Origin: Nostoc sp. MG11 | GTDB lineage: Bacteria; Cyanobacteriota; Cyanobacteriia; Cyanobacteriales; Nostocaceae | Assembly (NCBI RefSeq): GCF_014904695.1 | Contig: NZ_JACXXN010000016.1 | Span: 62,001-126,000, forward strand | Direction: 5' to 3' | DNA: 64,000 nt | Shown here: positions 43,668 to 52,744 of the stretch, one piece after another | Numbering within the stretch: the first letter of the stretch is position 1 | How the letters are laid out: every line of letters begins with the position of its first letter | Program-made: the position numbers and the translations under genes | The notes under the pieces: model-generated | The model's input: the letters and a program-made list of their open reading frames with translations, nothing else | What the model was told of the DNA's origin: nothing | The model's database searches: none

Positions 43668-45179
43668 GTGATCAAACAAGTCAAATGGTCGGAAAATCCG
43701 GTCACATCTCAGCAAATAGCAGAATTTGAAAATGAGGTGCGATCGCAACAAGTTCAAAAGACGGAAAATCAGGTAACGCCTGCACCAGCGCCAGACTCAG
43801 AGGCCGAGGTAATACCACCAGAAAATAGTTCCCGTAGCGTTATCGAATCTGTGGGCGCGATTCCCAACCAGCTTTCTGAGAGACTGGGCTTGACCATGCC
43901 TCGATGGCTGTTGTGGATATTGACGGTTGTCTTAGGAATCATCTTATCTGGGCTACTAGTTTCGACTTTAGCGCTATGGACTCCGTTATGGAGCAACTTA
44001 GATCGAACAGATGAAGATTTAGCGACTGCTGGTAAAGATGAGCAAAAAATGCCACTACCTGGGGAGTTATGGAGCAAACTCTCTCAGTACCAGCTATCAC
44101 GACCGATGAATATTTTAATTATGGGGATTGAACCAGTTAGGGGTACTGTTGATGGTTCACCAGAAAGCTTTGCTGGTAAAAGTGATACTATGCTGCTTGT
44201 CCGGCTAAACCCCGGCGATAAATCTGTACGTGTGCTTTCGATTCCCAAAGACACGATGATCGCGATCCCCGAAAAGGGAGAGCAAGGATTAACTAAAGTA
44301 TCGGATGCCAATGCCCAAGGCGGCCCAGTCTTGGCAGCACGAGTAGTCAGCCGTACCTTAAATAATGCACCAATTGATCGCTATATCCGTATATCCACCA
44401 GTGGCTTACGGCAGTTAGTCGATCAGTTAGGCGGGGTAGAGGTGTTTGTTCCCAAATCAATGGAATATAAAGACACCGCCAGTCGGCTGTCGATTGATTT
44501 AGTTAGTGGCTGGCAAACTCTAAACGGTGAACAGGCAGAACAGTTTGCCCGGTTCCGCGAAACAGGGTTAGGAGATTTACCAAGAGTGCAGCGACAACAA
44601 GCACTAATAGCAGCATTGCTGCAACGTCTCAACAGTCCTACCGTCTTACCCAGGTTGCCTCAATTAACTCGCTTAATGCGAAAATACTTTGACACCAACC
44701 TGAAGATGGAAGAAATGATGGCGTTGGTGAACTTTGGCCTCAACCTAGAGCGGGATAATTTTCAAATGACCGTGTTGCCTGGTGCATTTAGCCGTTTTAG
44801 CAAAGACCCTAATAGCTATTGGCTAAACATGACTGGACAACAGAGCCTATTGAATGATTATGTTGGGGTGAATGTACCTGGTCTAAAGCCAGATATGCGC
44901 CGGGTTCCTAACCTCAAAATTGCTATTCAAAATGCTTCTAATCAACCTCAGCTAACTGAAAAAGTTATTGCTTATCTCAAACAGAAAGGCTTTACTAATA
45001 TTTACAAAGCACCTGATTGGCCTGATACCCAACGTCAAACTCAAATTGTTGTTCAAAAAGGGAACCGACGAGTAGGAGTTGACTTGCAAAAAGTCTTAGG
45101 CTTGGGTCAAATAGAGGTGTCAGCGATCGGGGATTTAGAATCTGACCTGACAATCCGTATTGGGAAAGATTGGAAATAA
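43668..45179 (+). CDS. LytR-CpsA-Psr (LCP) family protein
   Basis: A protein of about 503 residues that probably attaches polyprenyl-linked glycopolymers to the envelope. A cytoplasmic charged N terminus precedes one membrane helix (WLLWILTVVLGIILSGLLVS) at about residues 82-102. The LCP domain shows NILIMGIEP, KSDTMLLVRLNPGDKSVRVL, SIPKDTMIAIP and FARFRETGLGDLPRVQRQQ. A LytR C-terminal domain (LKIAIQNASNQPQLTEKVIA) ends the protein. GTG at 43668 has a GGGGAG site six bases upstream; a TTG at 43650 would add six residues. It is divergent from manC, also a glycan gene. Confidence 0.92.
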   Translation: MIKQVKWSENPVTSQQIAEFENEVRSQQVQKTENQVTPAPAPDSEAEVIPPENSSRSVIESVGAIPNQLSERLGLTMPRWLLWILTVVLGIILSGLLVSTLALWTPLWSNLDRTDEDLATAGKDEQKMPLPGELWSKLSQYQLSRPMNILIMGIEPVRGTVDGSPESFAGKSDTMLLVRLNPGDKSVRVLSIPKDTMIAIPEKGEQGLTKVSDANAQGGPVLAARVVSRTLNNAPIDRYIRISTSGLRQLVDQLGGVEVFVPKSMEYKDTASRLSIDLVSGWQTLNGEQAEQFARFRETGLGDLPRVQRQQALIAALLQRLNSPTVLPRLPQLTRLMRKYFDTNLKMEEMMALVNFGLNLERDNFQMTVLPGAFSRFSKDPNSYWLNMTGQQSLLNDYVGVNVPGLKPDMRRVPNLKIAIQNASNQPQLTEKVIAYLKQKGFTNIYKAPDWPDTQRQTQIVVQKGNRRVGVDLQKVLGLGQIEVSAIGDLESDLTIRIGKDWK

Positions 45180-45181
45180 TT

Positions 45182-45230
45182 AAGAGTCAAGGGTCAAGGG
45201 TCAAAATTAATTACTCTGGACTTTTGACTC
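45182..45230. repeat. STRR-like heptanucleotide repeat
   Basis: AAGAGTCAAGGGTCAAGGGT followed by CAAAA and, after a gap, GGACTTTTGACTC, which is nearly an inverted copy. The stretch could also fold as a hairpin after the LCP gene. Confidence 0.65.
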
Positions 45231-45243
45231 AAAAAATAAAGTT

Positions 45244-45750
45244 ATGAAAAAGATTTTGGTTCGATGCTTCAGTTTGATTGTGATTTTGATGCTGGCTTGG
45301 CTGTGGATATTACTTAGTTCAAAACCAGCTTTTGCTCAAATCAACACAATTAACTATAACAATATCAATTTAGAGAATCGTGACTTTTCTAACGCTGATT
45401 TGGCAGGCGTAACCTTTGTAGCGGCAGAAATGCGGGGTACAAATTTCCAAGGGGCCAATTTAACAAACGCAATTCTCACTAAAGGAGTTTTATTAAAAGC
45501 AAATTTAGAAGGCGCGAACCTAACGGGTGCTTTAGTCGATCGCGTCACTATGGATGGTGCAAACCTGAAAAATGCCATTTTTACAGAAGCAACTTTAACC
45601 CGCAGCCGCTTTTTCGATGCTGATATCACTGGCGCTGATTTTACAGATGCTTTGATTGACCGCTATCAAGTATCGCTCATGTGCAAACAAGCTGATGGGA
45701 TCAATCCAGTGACAGGTGTTTCCACGCGAGAAAGTTTAGGATGTCGCTAG
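45244..45750 (+). CDS. Exported pentapeptide-repeat protein
   Basis: A 168-residue protein with a signal peptide (VRCFSLIVILMLAWLWILLS, cleavage after AFA) and a run of A(D/N)LXX pentapeptides from about residue 45 to 145: RDFSNADLAGVTF, GTNFQGANLTNAIL, KANLEGANLTGALV, DGANLKNAIF, DADITGADFTDAL. These form a right-handed quadrilateral beta-helix. Two Cys near the C terminus (MCKQADG, LGCR) may form a disulfide. Its role is unknown. It lies between LCP and murJ genes. Confidence 0.88.
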   Translation: MKKILVRCFSLIVILMLAWLWILLSSKPAFAQINTINYNNINLENRDFSNADLAGVTFVAAEMRGTNFQGANLTNAILTKGVLLKANLEGANLTGALVDRVTMDGANLKNAIFTEATLTRSRFFDADITGADFTDALIDRYQVSLMCKQADGINPVTGVSTRESLGCR

Positions 45751-45756
45751 TCAACG

Positions 45757-45792
45757 GATAATTGATAACTGAATAACTGATAACTGATAACT
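45757..45792. repeat. STRR-like repeat (GATAACT)
   Basis: GATAATTGATAACTGAATAA followed by CTGATAACTGATAACT, tandem heptamer-like units just upstream of the murJ start. Confidence 0.75.
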
Positions 45793-45800
45793 TAATATTC

Positions 45801-47405
45801 GTGACACAACAAGAACAAAAACCTTCTCGTTCTTTTGCTGGAATTGCTGGTATTGTTGCCGCAGCCACATTAATTAGTAAAATCTTTGGTTTAGTGCGGC
45901 AGCAAGCGATCGCTGCCGCTTTTGGTGTTGGTGCTGCTGCTACTGCTTATAGTTATGCCTACGTTATCCCTGGCTTTCTATTTACAATCTTAGGTGGCGT
46001 CAATGGGCCAATACACAGTGCGATTGTTAGCGTATTAGCCAAGCGCAAGCGAGAAGAAGCCGCTTCCCTGGTAGAGACAGTAACAACGCTGGTGGCTGGA
46101 TTGCTGTTGCTGGTGACAGTTGCTCAGATTTTTTTGGCAGATGCGATCATTGATATTGTCGGTCATGGGTTGGATGCGACAACCAGAGCGATCGCAGTTC
46201 AACAAATCCAGATTATGGCCCCAATGGCGCTATTTTCCGGCTTAATTGGCATTGGCTTCGGTACTCTCAATGCAGCTAATCAGTACTGGCTGCTCTCCAT
46301 TAGTCCTCTATTATCAAGTATTACTGTTGTTATCGGCATTGCTATCTTGTCAATCCAACATGGCAAAGATATTATCAAGCCAGAATACGCTTTTATTGGT
46401 GGCATGGTATTGGCTTGGGGAACCTTAGCTGGGGCAATTCTTCAGTGGTTGGTGCAGCTAGTTGTGCAGTGGCGGTTGGGACTTGGGACATTACGTCTGC
46501 GGTTTGATTTTAAATCTCCCGGTGTCCAAGAAGCCATAAAAATTATGACTCCGGCGACTATTTCTTCAGGCATGATGCCGATTAACTTTGCTACTGTCCT
46601 TTATTTTGCTAGTCCTATTCCTGGTGCTGCTGCGGGCTTTAACTATGCCAATTTGCTTGTGCAGACTCCCCTAGGCATTATTTCTAACATCATTTTGCTG
46701 CCTTTATTACCGATATTTGCCAAACTTGCCGCTCCAGAACATTGGCCTGCTCTCAAACTACGTATTCGTCAAGGATTACTACTGACTGCTTTTACTATGT
46801 TGCCTTTAGGGGCGTTGATGGTGGTGCTAGCTGTACCCATTGTGAAAATAGTATATGAGCGGGGTGCTTTCACACAAGATGCCACAAAATTAGTTTCATC
46901 GCTGCTAATCGCTTACGGAATTGGGATGTTTGCCTATTTGGGGCGTGATGTCTTGGTGCGGGTGTTTTATGCTTTGGGTGATGGACAGACACCTTTTCGC
47001 ATTAGTACTTTTAATATTTTCCTCAACGCCGCACTAGATTGGGCTCTAGTTGGGCCTTTTGGTGCTCCCGGTTTGGTGTTAGCAACAGTAGGCGTAAATT
47101 GTAGTTCAATGTTGATGCTGTTATTTTTGCTTGATCGCAAACTCAACGGTTTACCCTGGCGTGAGTGGAGTGTGCCAATTTTGGGTTTAACTGCGGGTAG
47201 CGTCGTCGCTGGGTTAGCAAGCTTTCTCACCCTTGTTATTTGTCAGCAGTTACTAGATAAAGAAGGTTTACTAATTCTGCTATTGCAGTTATGTATATCT
47301 GGCTTCGTGGGGATCGCTGTGTTTGCAGCGATCGCTTCATGGATGAAAATACCAGAGGTGAATAGTTTTATATCTCGTCTACGTCAGCGTTTTTTGAAGA
47401 AATAA
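45801..47405 (+). CDS. murJ: Lipid II flippase MurJ
   Basis: MurJ moves lipid II across the inner membrane for peptidoglycan synthesis. The 534-residue protein begins with GTG and has about 14 hydrophobic segments. Family signatures are GIVAAATLISKIFGLVRQQA, IPGFLFTILGGVNGPIHSAI, and VKIVYERGAFTQDATKLVSS. The start overlaps the end of a GATAACT repeat tract. It is likely monocistronic. Confidence 0.94.
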   Translation: MTQQEQKPSRSFAGIAGIVAAATLISKIFGLVRQQAIAAAFGVGAAATAYSYAYVIPGFLFTILGGVNGPIHSAIVSVLAKRKREEAASLVETVTTLVAGLLLLVTVAQIFLADAIIDIVGHGLDATTRAIAVQQIQIMAPMALFSGLIGIGFGTLNAANQYWLLSISPLLSSITVVIGIAILSIQHGKDIIKPEYAFIGGMVLAWGTLAGAILQWLVQLVVQWRLGLGTLRLRFDFKSPGVQEAIKIMTPATISSGMMPINFATVLYFASPIPGAAAGFNYANLLVQTPLGIISNIILLPLLPIFAKLAAPEHWPALKLRIRQGLLLTAFTMLPLGALMVVLAVPIVKIVYERGAFTQDATKLVSSLLIAYGIGMFAYLGRDVLVRVFYALGDGQTPFRISTFNIFLNAALDWALVGPFGAPGLVLATVGVNCSSMLMLLFLLDRKLNGLPWREWSVPILGLTAGSVVAGLASFLTLVICQQLLDKEGLLILLLQLCISGFVGIAVFAAIASWMKIPEVNSFISRLRQRFLKK

Positions 47406-47416
47406 CAAAGGGAATG

Positions 47417-47463
47417 GGAAAAGGGTAAGGGGAAATTCAAATTCTCCTTTTACTTTTCCCCTT
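47417..47463. terminator. Imperfect hairpin between convergent murJ and amylase genes
   Basis: GGGAAAAGGGTAAGGGGA pairs imperfectly with TCTCCTTTTACTTTTCCC. It lies between two convergent stops and probably works in both directions. Confidence 0.6.
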
Positions 47464-47490
47464 TAACCAAACCGTATTATTCTATAAATT

Positions 47491-49419
47491 CTACGATTCT
47501 CGTCCCGACGCCCAAGTATCACGCCATTTAACAGTGCCTTCTTTCGCAATCACCCAGCGGCGGTTAACGAGATTTTCGCGCAGAGGCGATTGCCCTTGCC
47601 GCCACATGGCATATTTGTAAGCAATCAGCTTACCAGCACTCTCATCAAAGGGAATTTCGGCAGACCAAGTATTTGAGTTGATATACTCTAGAGGATATGC
47701 TTTGCTGATATCCCAGTTGCCTAGCTCTGGACAGTCTCCAGTCACAACAATGGTTTCGCCAGGTTGGGTATTCACTCCATTTAGTTGCACGCGCACTATA
47801 GTTTGCCCTTTGATTCGCTCCCCAACGTGGCTGAAAACAATTACTCCCCGTTCTTCAAGTGGCAAGTTATAAATCTTACCGTTTTTGACCTCGTACTTGT
47901 TGCGAGTCACAACACAGGTGTGTTCTCCATCGGGTAATTCTGTTTCTACTTCTGCTAGGGTGACTTCTCCTCCCCGATTGAGGGCGACAAAACACACAGA
48001 GTCACGATAGCGACGCACGTAACAATAAGTATCGGGTGTCAGGTATTTTTGCCAGTGGCTACCCATCGACACAGCGGGATTTAGTCGCCGTAATCCAGAC
48101 AGTAGCCTGATACAGCGATAAACCTCACTATCCTTGTCCCAATTTTCCATCATCGGGCGGTTGTAAGGATCATTCCCGCCATCAGTATCATTGTGTAGAT
48201 ACTGTTCTGTACCGTAATAGATACAGGGAATGCCGCGAGATGTCATAATGAGGGCGATCGCCACCTTAAGCATCGCTGGATCGGGGTTCAGCGATTGGAA
48301 GCGAGGCATATCGTGGTTGTCGATAAAGGTGACTAACTCTGTAGCCCCACTGTAGCGAAAGTCTTGGTCAAAGATGTATTGAATTGTTTGAAAGCCGTTT
48401 TCTGAACCTTGTGCTAATGCTGCTCGAATTGCTACGCACAGCCCAAAGTCTAGCATGGTCATGCCAGAGTGATTAGCAAATTCAACAGAGCGATCGTCAC
48501 TAGGATTACTGTAAATCCACTCACCAAAAATAAATACATCTGGCTTGTGATTACTCATATCACCAGTAAATTCTTGCCAAAACCAGATGGGCATGTGCTT
48601 AACAGTATCCACCCGTAGTGCATCCACACCCCGGTCTAGCCATTGTTTAATTGCTGACTTAATATACTCACGATATTCAGTATTATTTTCGTTGAAGGTT
48701 GCTAGACCAGCTAGTTCACAATTCTGTACTTGCCAATCGTCTTCCCAGTTTTGCACTTCACCATAGTGGTGATACCAGTGATTGACATCATCGTTAAAGT
48801 CAGCAATTTTGACGCCATCATCATACAATTCACCTTTACTGCCGCTAGTATCAGGGCTGCTATGGTTGCAGACTATATCTAGCACCAACTTCATATTGCG
48901 TTTGTGGAGTTCTGCAACTAACCGATCAAAGGTTGTATTTTTTTCTTCCTGAGTCGCGTTTAAAGAAGGGTTTTCTCCTTCACCAATGTAGCGAGGATTG
49001 AGCCGCTTAAAGTCTTTTGTCCAATAGCCATGTAGCGCCGCATTGCCAACAAATAACTCTTCAACCTGCTCAAACAGAGGAGTTAACCAAACAGCAGTTA
49101 CTCCCATGTTTTGCAGATAATCCAATTTATCAATGACACCTTGCAAGTCACCACCCCAGTACTTACCCCAATCTTGTCCAGTGGGATCGTACAGTTCTGA
49201 GTTTTCACCTTCGCTATTATTCGGATCGCCGTCATGAAAGCGATCTACTACAAGAAAGTAAATTGTTTCCTGACGAAACTCAATATCCCTAGTGTAAAGA
49301 AACTCTAGAGCGATTTCTGTGTCTGATGGTGGGGTCTGTATAAGAGCTTCTACTTTTTCTGTTGCAGAATCAACTTTGTATTGATCTGGTGAAAACTGGG
49401 ATGGAGGGGTTTTGACCAT
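47491..49419 (-). CDS. GH13 alpha-amylase family protein with C-terminal starch-binding domain
   Basis: A 642-residue alpha-glucan hydrolase or transglycosylase. The barrel has VDRFHDGDPNN, MGVTAVWLTPLFEQ, LVLDIVCNHSSPD, DALRVDTVKHMP (nucleophile Asp), FIFGEWI (acid/base Glu) and FIDNHDMPR (third Asp). At about 530-630 a CBM20 domain follows (RVQLNGVNTQPGETIVVTGD, PELGNWDISKAYPL, WSAEIPFDESAGKLIAYKYA). The domain order and YYGTEQYLHNDTDGGNDPYN resemble cyclodextrin glucanotransferase-like amylases. No signal peptide is evident, so a role in glycogen turnover is plausible. Confidence 0.9.
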   Translation of the reverse strand: MVKTPPSQFSPDQYKVDSATEKVEALIQTPPSDTEIALEFLYTRDIEFRQETIYFLVVDRFHDGDPNNSEGENSELYDPTGQDWGKYWGGDLQGVIDKLDYLQNMGVTAVWLTPLFEQVEELFVGNAALHGYWTKDFKRLNPRYIGEGENPSLNATQEEKNTTFDRLVAELHKRNMKLVLDIVCNHSSPDTSGSKGELYDDGVKIADFNDDVNHWYHHYGEVQNWEDDWQVQNCELAGLATFNENNTEYREYIKSAIKQWLDRGVDALRVDTVKHMPIWFWQEFTGDMSNHKPDVFIFGEWIYSNPSDDRSVEFANHSGMTMLDFGLCVAIRAALAQGSENGFQTIQYIFDQDFRYSGATELVTFIDNHDMPRFQSLNPDPAMLKVAIALIMTSRGIPCIYYGTEQYLHNDTDGGNDPYNRPMMENWDKDSEVYRCIRLLSGLRRLNPAVSMGSHWQKYLTPDTYCYVRRYRDSVCFVALNRGGEVTLAEVETELPDGEHTCVVTRNKYEVKNGKIYNLPLEERGVIVFSHVGERIKGQTIVRVQLNGVNTQPGETIVVTGDCPELGNWDISKAYPLEYINSNTWSAEIPFDESAGKLIAYKYAMWRQGQSPLRENLVNRRWVIAKEGTVKWRDTWASGRES

Positions 49420-50046
49420 AAAACAACTCAGGATTTCCTATAATTCACGTCTGTAGAACTATACAGTACAGGGTTTTCGAGTATATGTGTAACTACAAAC
49501 ATCGGTATTATGCCATCCTTCCCACGGTGTAGCTATCTATCGTTAGCTAGTTTATATTTCTGTCCATAGACGTAATTCACAGGCTAGAGGAAAAAAATTA
49601 ATAAATATAGCAGATATTTAGAGGAATTTGATTTTTAATAAAAATTTATAGTATCTTGCCAAAGTAATATGAGGGAAATACTAAGGCTATCTTGTGTCTT
49701 AGTTCAAGTAGATCAATCATGTGTGGCGATCGCAATTTTTACTATTTAGCCATTTCAAACTATAAATCTGGTCAATTGTCAATATTTAATTGATGCAAAT
49801 ATTGTCAAATAGCAATCCTAACTATATATATTCTTGGCATTGGAGCAGGCGAGAAATTATAAAAGTGTTAAAACAATTTATAATCAGATTTTTTATGATA
49901 TTCAGTAATTTATCTTCAGACTAGTGTAACTACAAGTAACATTTGTTCTTTTGGAAAAGGCTGTGATGAAAAAAGAGTAGTGGCAACTCGAACCTCAGAG
50001 TCAACTATTAAGACCAAGGTATTTTCTCTAAAAAAGGTAATCATAT
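49420..50046. other. AT-rich intergenic region
   Basis: About 630 bases between divergent genes. No convincing gene, RNA or repeat was found apart from a short TAGCTATCTATCGTTAGCTA inverted repeat near 49530. It should contain both promoters. Confidence 0.4.
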
Positions 50047-51321
50047 ATGACCAATCAAACTATTATGAGATTTCCCAAGGGTCGCACAGCATTTTTGCTC
50101 ATTCACGGTGTCGGCGAACAAAATCCTTTTGAAACTGTGGACTATTTCGCTCAGAACTTGCTCAAATACTTTGATAAGCAGAATTTACCCTTCAAGCTAG
50201 AACACTTAATTGCTAAGCGCAGACTATCCAATGGCTCTATTTGGACAGAAAGCTTTGTGAGATTGAGTTCAACAGATACCACTCAAGACTGGCTAATTGA
50301 TGTTCATGAATACTACTGGGCACATAATACAGAAAATAAAATTAGTGTACCTGAGATGTTGCAATGGGCAGAACGGACGCTTGATGGAACAATTGAATTT
50401 TATAGTCGGAAGGAAAACCAAGCTTTATTAAATGCGCTTCTCGCTAATAAAAATAGGAAAAGCTTATTTACATATCGCCTACGCTGGCTCACGATATTCC
50501 TACGGCTATTTAACTTTGTTTATCCAGGATTGCGACTGGGACTTTGGTTAATTCTTTCATTTGTAGGCCCATTTCTCAGAGGTCGTTTTCTGCAATCAGC
50601 TTGGAAGCTAAGTAAACAAATTGTTACCCCACCCTTAGTTAATTTGGTTGGTGATATAGCCATTTACAGCATTACTGACCGGAAATCACCCTACCAAAAG
50701 ATTCGCCAACAAATAGTTACAGAATCCTTAACATTATTAAAAGCAATTCTCAAGGATAAGCAAGCAAATTACGACCAAGTAATACTGACTGGACATTCTC
50801 TCGGTAGTTGTATTGCCTACGACACATTGAACCTTCTCTGTATTGAAACCAGTCTTTCTCAAGATAAGACAAAAAGTCTCTTGCTGAATAAAATTCAAGG
50901 ACTGATTACTTTTGGTTCACCACTAGACAAAATCGCCTTTTTCTTCCGAGAAGTAGCACAAGAAGGACAATATATTCGACAGCGGATGTTAGAACACCTC
51001 AACTCCTTTCGCGTGAAACCAGAATTTGCACTACAAAGTTCGTACTTGACCAACAATCCAGTAGAATGCAAACTTGAGCAAGTCCGTTGGGTCAATTACT
51101 ACCATTTGCAAGACCCAATCAGCGGTCATCTGGATTACTATGAGAACCTAGATAACGTTGAAATGAAATATCAGGCATCCTGGGGTGTCCAAGGACACCT
51201 TTGTTACTGGATCGATCCAAATTTCTACGAAAACATCGCCGATCGCTTCTTGTATGCCTCAAATAAAGATGGAGGAGGAAATCAGAAGTTTTTACAGCAA
51301 GCGGATTACAGCAAGGCTTAA
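50047..51321 (+). CDS. Alpha/beta-hydrolase-like protein (hypothetical)
   Basis: A 424-residue protein. The N terminus has AFLLIHGVGEQNPFETVDYF, the HG oxyanion region of serine hydrolases, and VILTGHSLGSCIAYDTLNLL at about 250 is a G-x-S-x-G nucleophile elbow. A hydrophobic pair of segments at about 155-195 (TIFLRLFNFVYPGLRLGLWL, ILSFVGPFLRG) suggests membrane contact. A possible Asp lies in LQDPISGHLDYY and a His in GVQGHLCYW near the end. It could be a lipase or esterase; the substrate is unknown. Confidence 0.75.
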   Translation: MTNQTIMRFPKGRTAFLLIHGVGEQNPFETVDYFAQNLLKYFDKQNLPFKLEHLIAKRRLSNGSIWTESFVRLSSTDTTQDWLIDVHEYYWAHNTENKISVPEMLQWAERTLDGTIEFYSRKENQALLNALLANKNRKSLFTYRLRWLTIFLRLFNFVYPGLRLGLWLILSFVGPFLRGRFLQSAWKLSKQIVTPPLVNLVGDIAIYSITDRKSPYQKIRQQIVTESLTLLKAILKDKQANYDQVILTGHSLGSCIAYDTLNLLCIETSLSQDKTKSLLLNKIQGLITFGSPLDKIAFFFREVAQEGQYIRQRMLEHLNSFRVKPEFALQSSYLTNNPVECKLEQVRWVNYYHLQDPISGHLDYYENLDNVEMKYQASWGVQGHLCYWIDPNFYENIADRFLYASNKDGGGNQKFLQQADYSKA

Positions 51322-51485
51322 TTAACGCTGGAGATACACTTTCAACACGGTTTATTCACACCTGTGCGACATTAAGTCAGCCTTGCTAACTCTGATGTAG
51401 GAACTTCAATGCATTACTAAACTAAACTGCTCGTTGACACTTTCAATTTATTATTACTAGAAAGCCATTGGCTAAGGTAGCAATT

Positions 51486-52538
51486 ATGACCAAATATGAC
51501 AAGATTTTTAAATCACAAAAGACATCAGAAGAGTCACTGAGTCCAGAAGAAGCCGTAGCAGCGATCGCAGTTGTCACCGCAGTTGCAGATTCATCCATTG
51601 AAGATGTAGATGCAGAAAGCTTAGCAGGTATCCTCTGGGAGTTCGAGGTCTTTGAGGAATACTCAGAAGATGAAACTACAGAAATAGTCGATAGGCTCAT
51701 AGGCATTGTAGAAGACGAAGGACTCGGCCCCTTGTTTAATGCCGCAAAAGGATCTCTCTCAGATGAACTAGTACTGGATGGTTTTGCTGCTGGGGTAATA
51801 GTACTTTTGGACGAAGAAGAACTTACTATCTCCAAACAGAAAGAACCTTATCTTAAAAAACTCCAAGAGGCTTTGGAACTTGAAGATGAAGAAGCCGAGG
51901 AAATCATTAAGGAAGTCATTGCAGCCTTTCAAGAAGCAGAAGATGAAGAATATGCAGATGACGAAGATGAAACAATAGCAGTAGAAAGCTATAACCAACA
52001 AGCTTATAAGTCGCCATTAGGTAACTTTACAGTCCCTATTCCAGTTGACTCTCAGCAGGGGGGCAAGATTCAGAGTCAAGAAGGGGTAGTTGGCTTTTCC
52101 GATGACTTTGGCACATTGCTGAGAATCGATTATTATCCTCTACCGCCAGATCAAATAGAGGAACTAGAGTCTGTTGGACAGGAAGAATATTTCCAATCAA
52201 TTCTAGTAGACAAATATGTACCTCAGGCAATTTTTGCCAATATACCAGATGCTCAGGTGGAATTTACTGAATATCTAGAAGACACTTTAGAGGGAGCTTA
52301 CTATGTATTGGTTAATATGCCAAAAGGTTCGACAATTTCCAAGCAAGAAAATAACGGAACTGCTATCAGGTTAGATGCATATCGAGGGCTTATCACCTTT
52401 ATCAGTGGTGAATTTTTGTATATAGTTAGCAGCCAGCGTAGCTTTTTTAACGGCGAAACCCCCGGCTCTTTAGAAGAAGAAGCTGAGAACATCAAGGAGA
52501 ATATTTTAGAGTTTGTTGAGACTATAGAGTTCACTTAA
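51486..52538 (+). CDS. Very acidic protein of unknown function
   Basis: A 350-residue protein from MTKYDKIFKSQKTSEESLSP. The N-terminal part, about 20-130 (PEEAVAAIAVVTAVADSSIE, AESLAGILWEFEVFEEYSED), has the pattern of a TerB-like helical fold. A highly acidic linker (EAEDEEYADDEDETIAVES) follows at about 145-165. The C-terminal part (SPLGNFTVPIPVDSQQGGKI, LLRIDYYPLPPDQIEELESV) is a beta-rich domain that I do not recognise. It has no signal peptide. It starts 160 bases after the hydrolase-like gene. Confidence 0.65.
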   Translation: MTKYDKIFKSQKTSEESLSPEEAVAAIAVVTAVADSSIEDVDAESLAGILWEFEVFEEYSEDETTEIVDRLIGIVEDEGLGPLFNAAKGSLSDELVLDGFAAGVIVLLDEEELTISKQKEPYLKKLQEALELEDEEAEEIIKEVIAAFQEAEDEEYADDEDETIAVESYNQQAYKSPLGNFTVPIPVDSQQGGKIQSQEGVVGFSDDFGTLLRIDYYPLPPDQIEELESVGQEEYFQSILVDKYVPQAIFANIPDAQVEFTEYLEDTLEGAYYVLVNMPKGSTISKQENNGTAIRLDAYRGLITFISGEFLYIVSSQRSFFNGETPGSLEEEAENIKENILEFVETIEFT

Positions 52539-52744
52539 TCTCAAAATTCTGGCTTGGACAATAATCAGATATTAAATGTTTCATTTAGCCCTTGAAAGGT
52601 ATAATATTTCTTCTTACTGGTTAAAAAGTCAATTGTTGAACCACTAAGACATTAAGGTGAGAAGTCCAAAATTCAGGAAATTTTTTAGGATTTTTACCCA
52701 CTCTGAAAGGGCTAATGTTTCATTAAAGCGATCGCTTACATCAA

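Noticed and set aside
51443-51835. 130-codon minus-strand serine-rich frame
   Set aside because: Antisense shadow of the acidic protein; the Glu/Asp codons read as Ser/Phe on the other strand.
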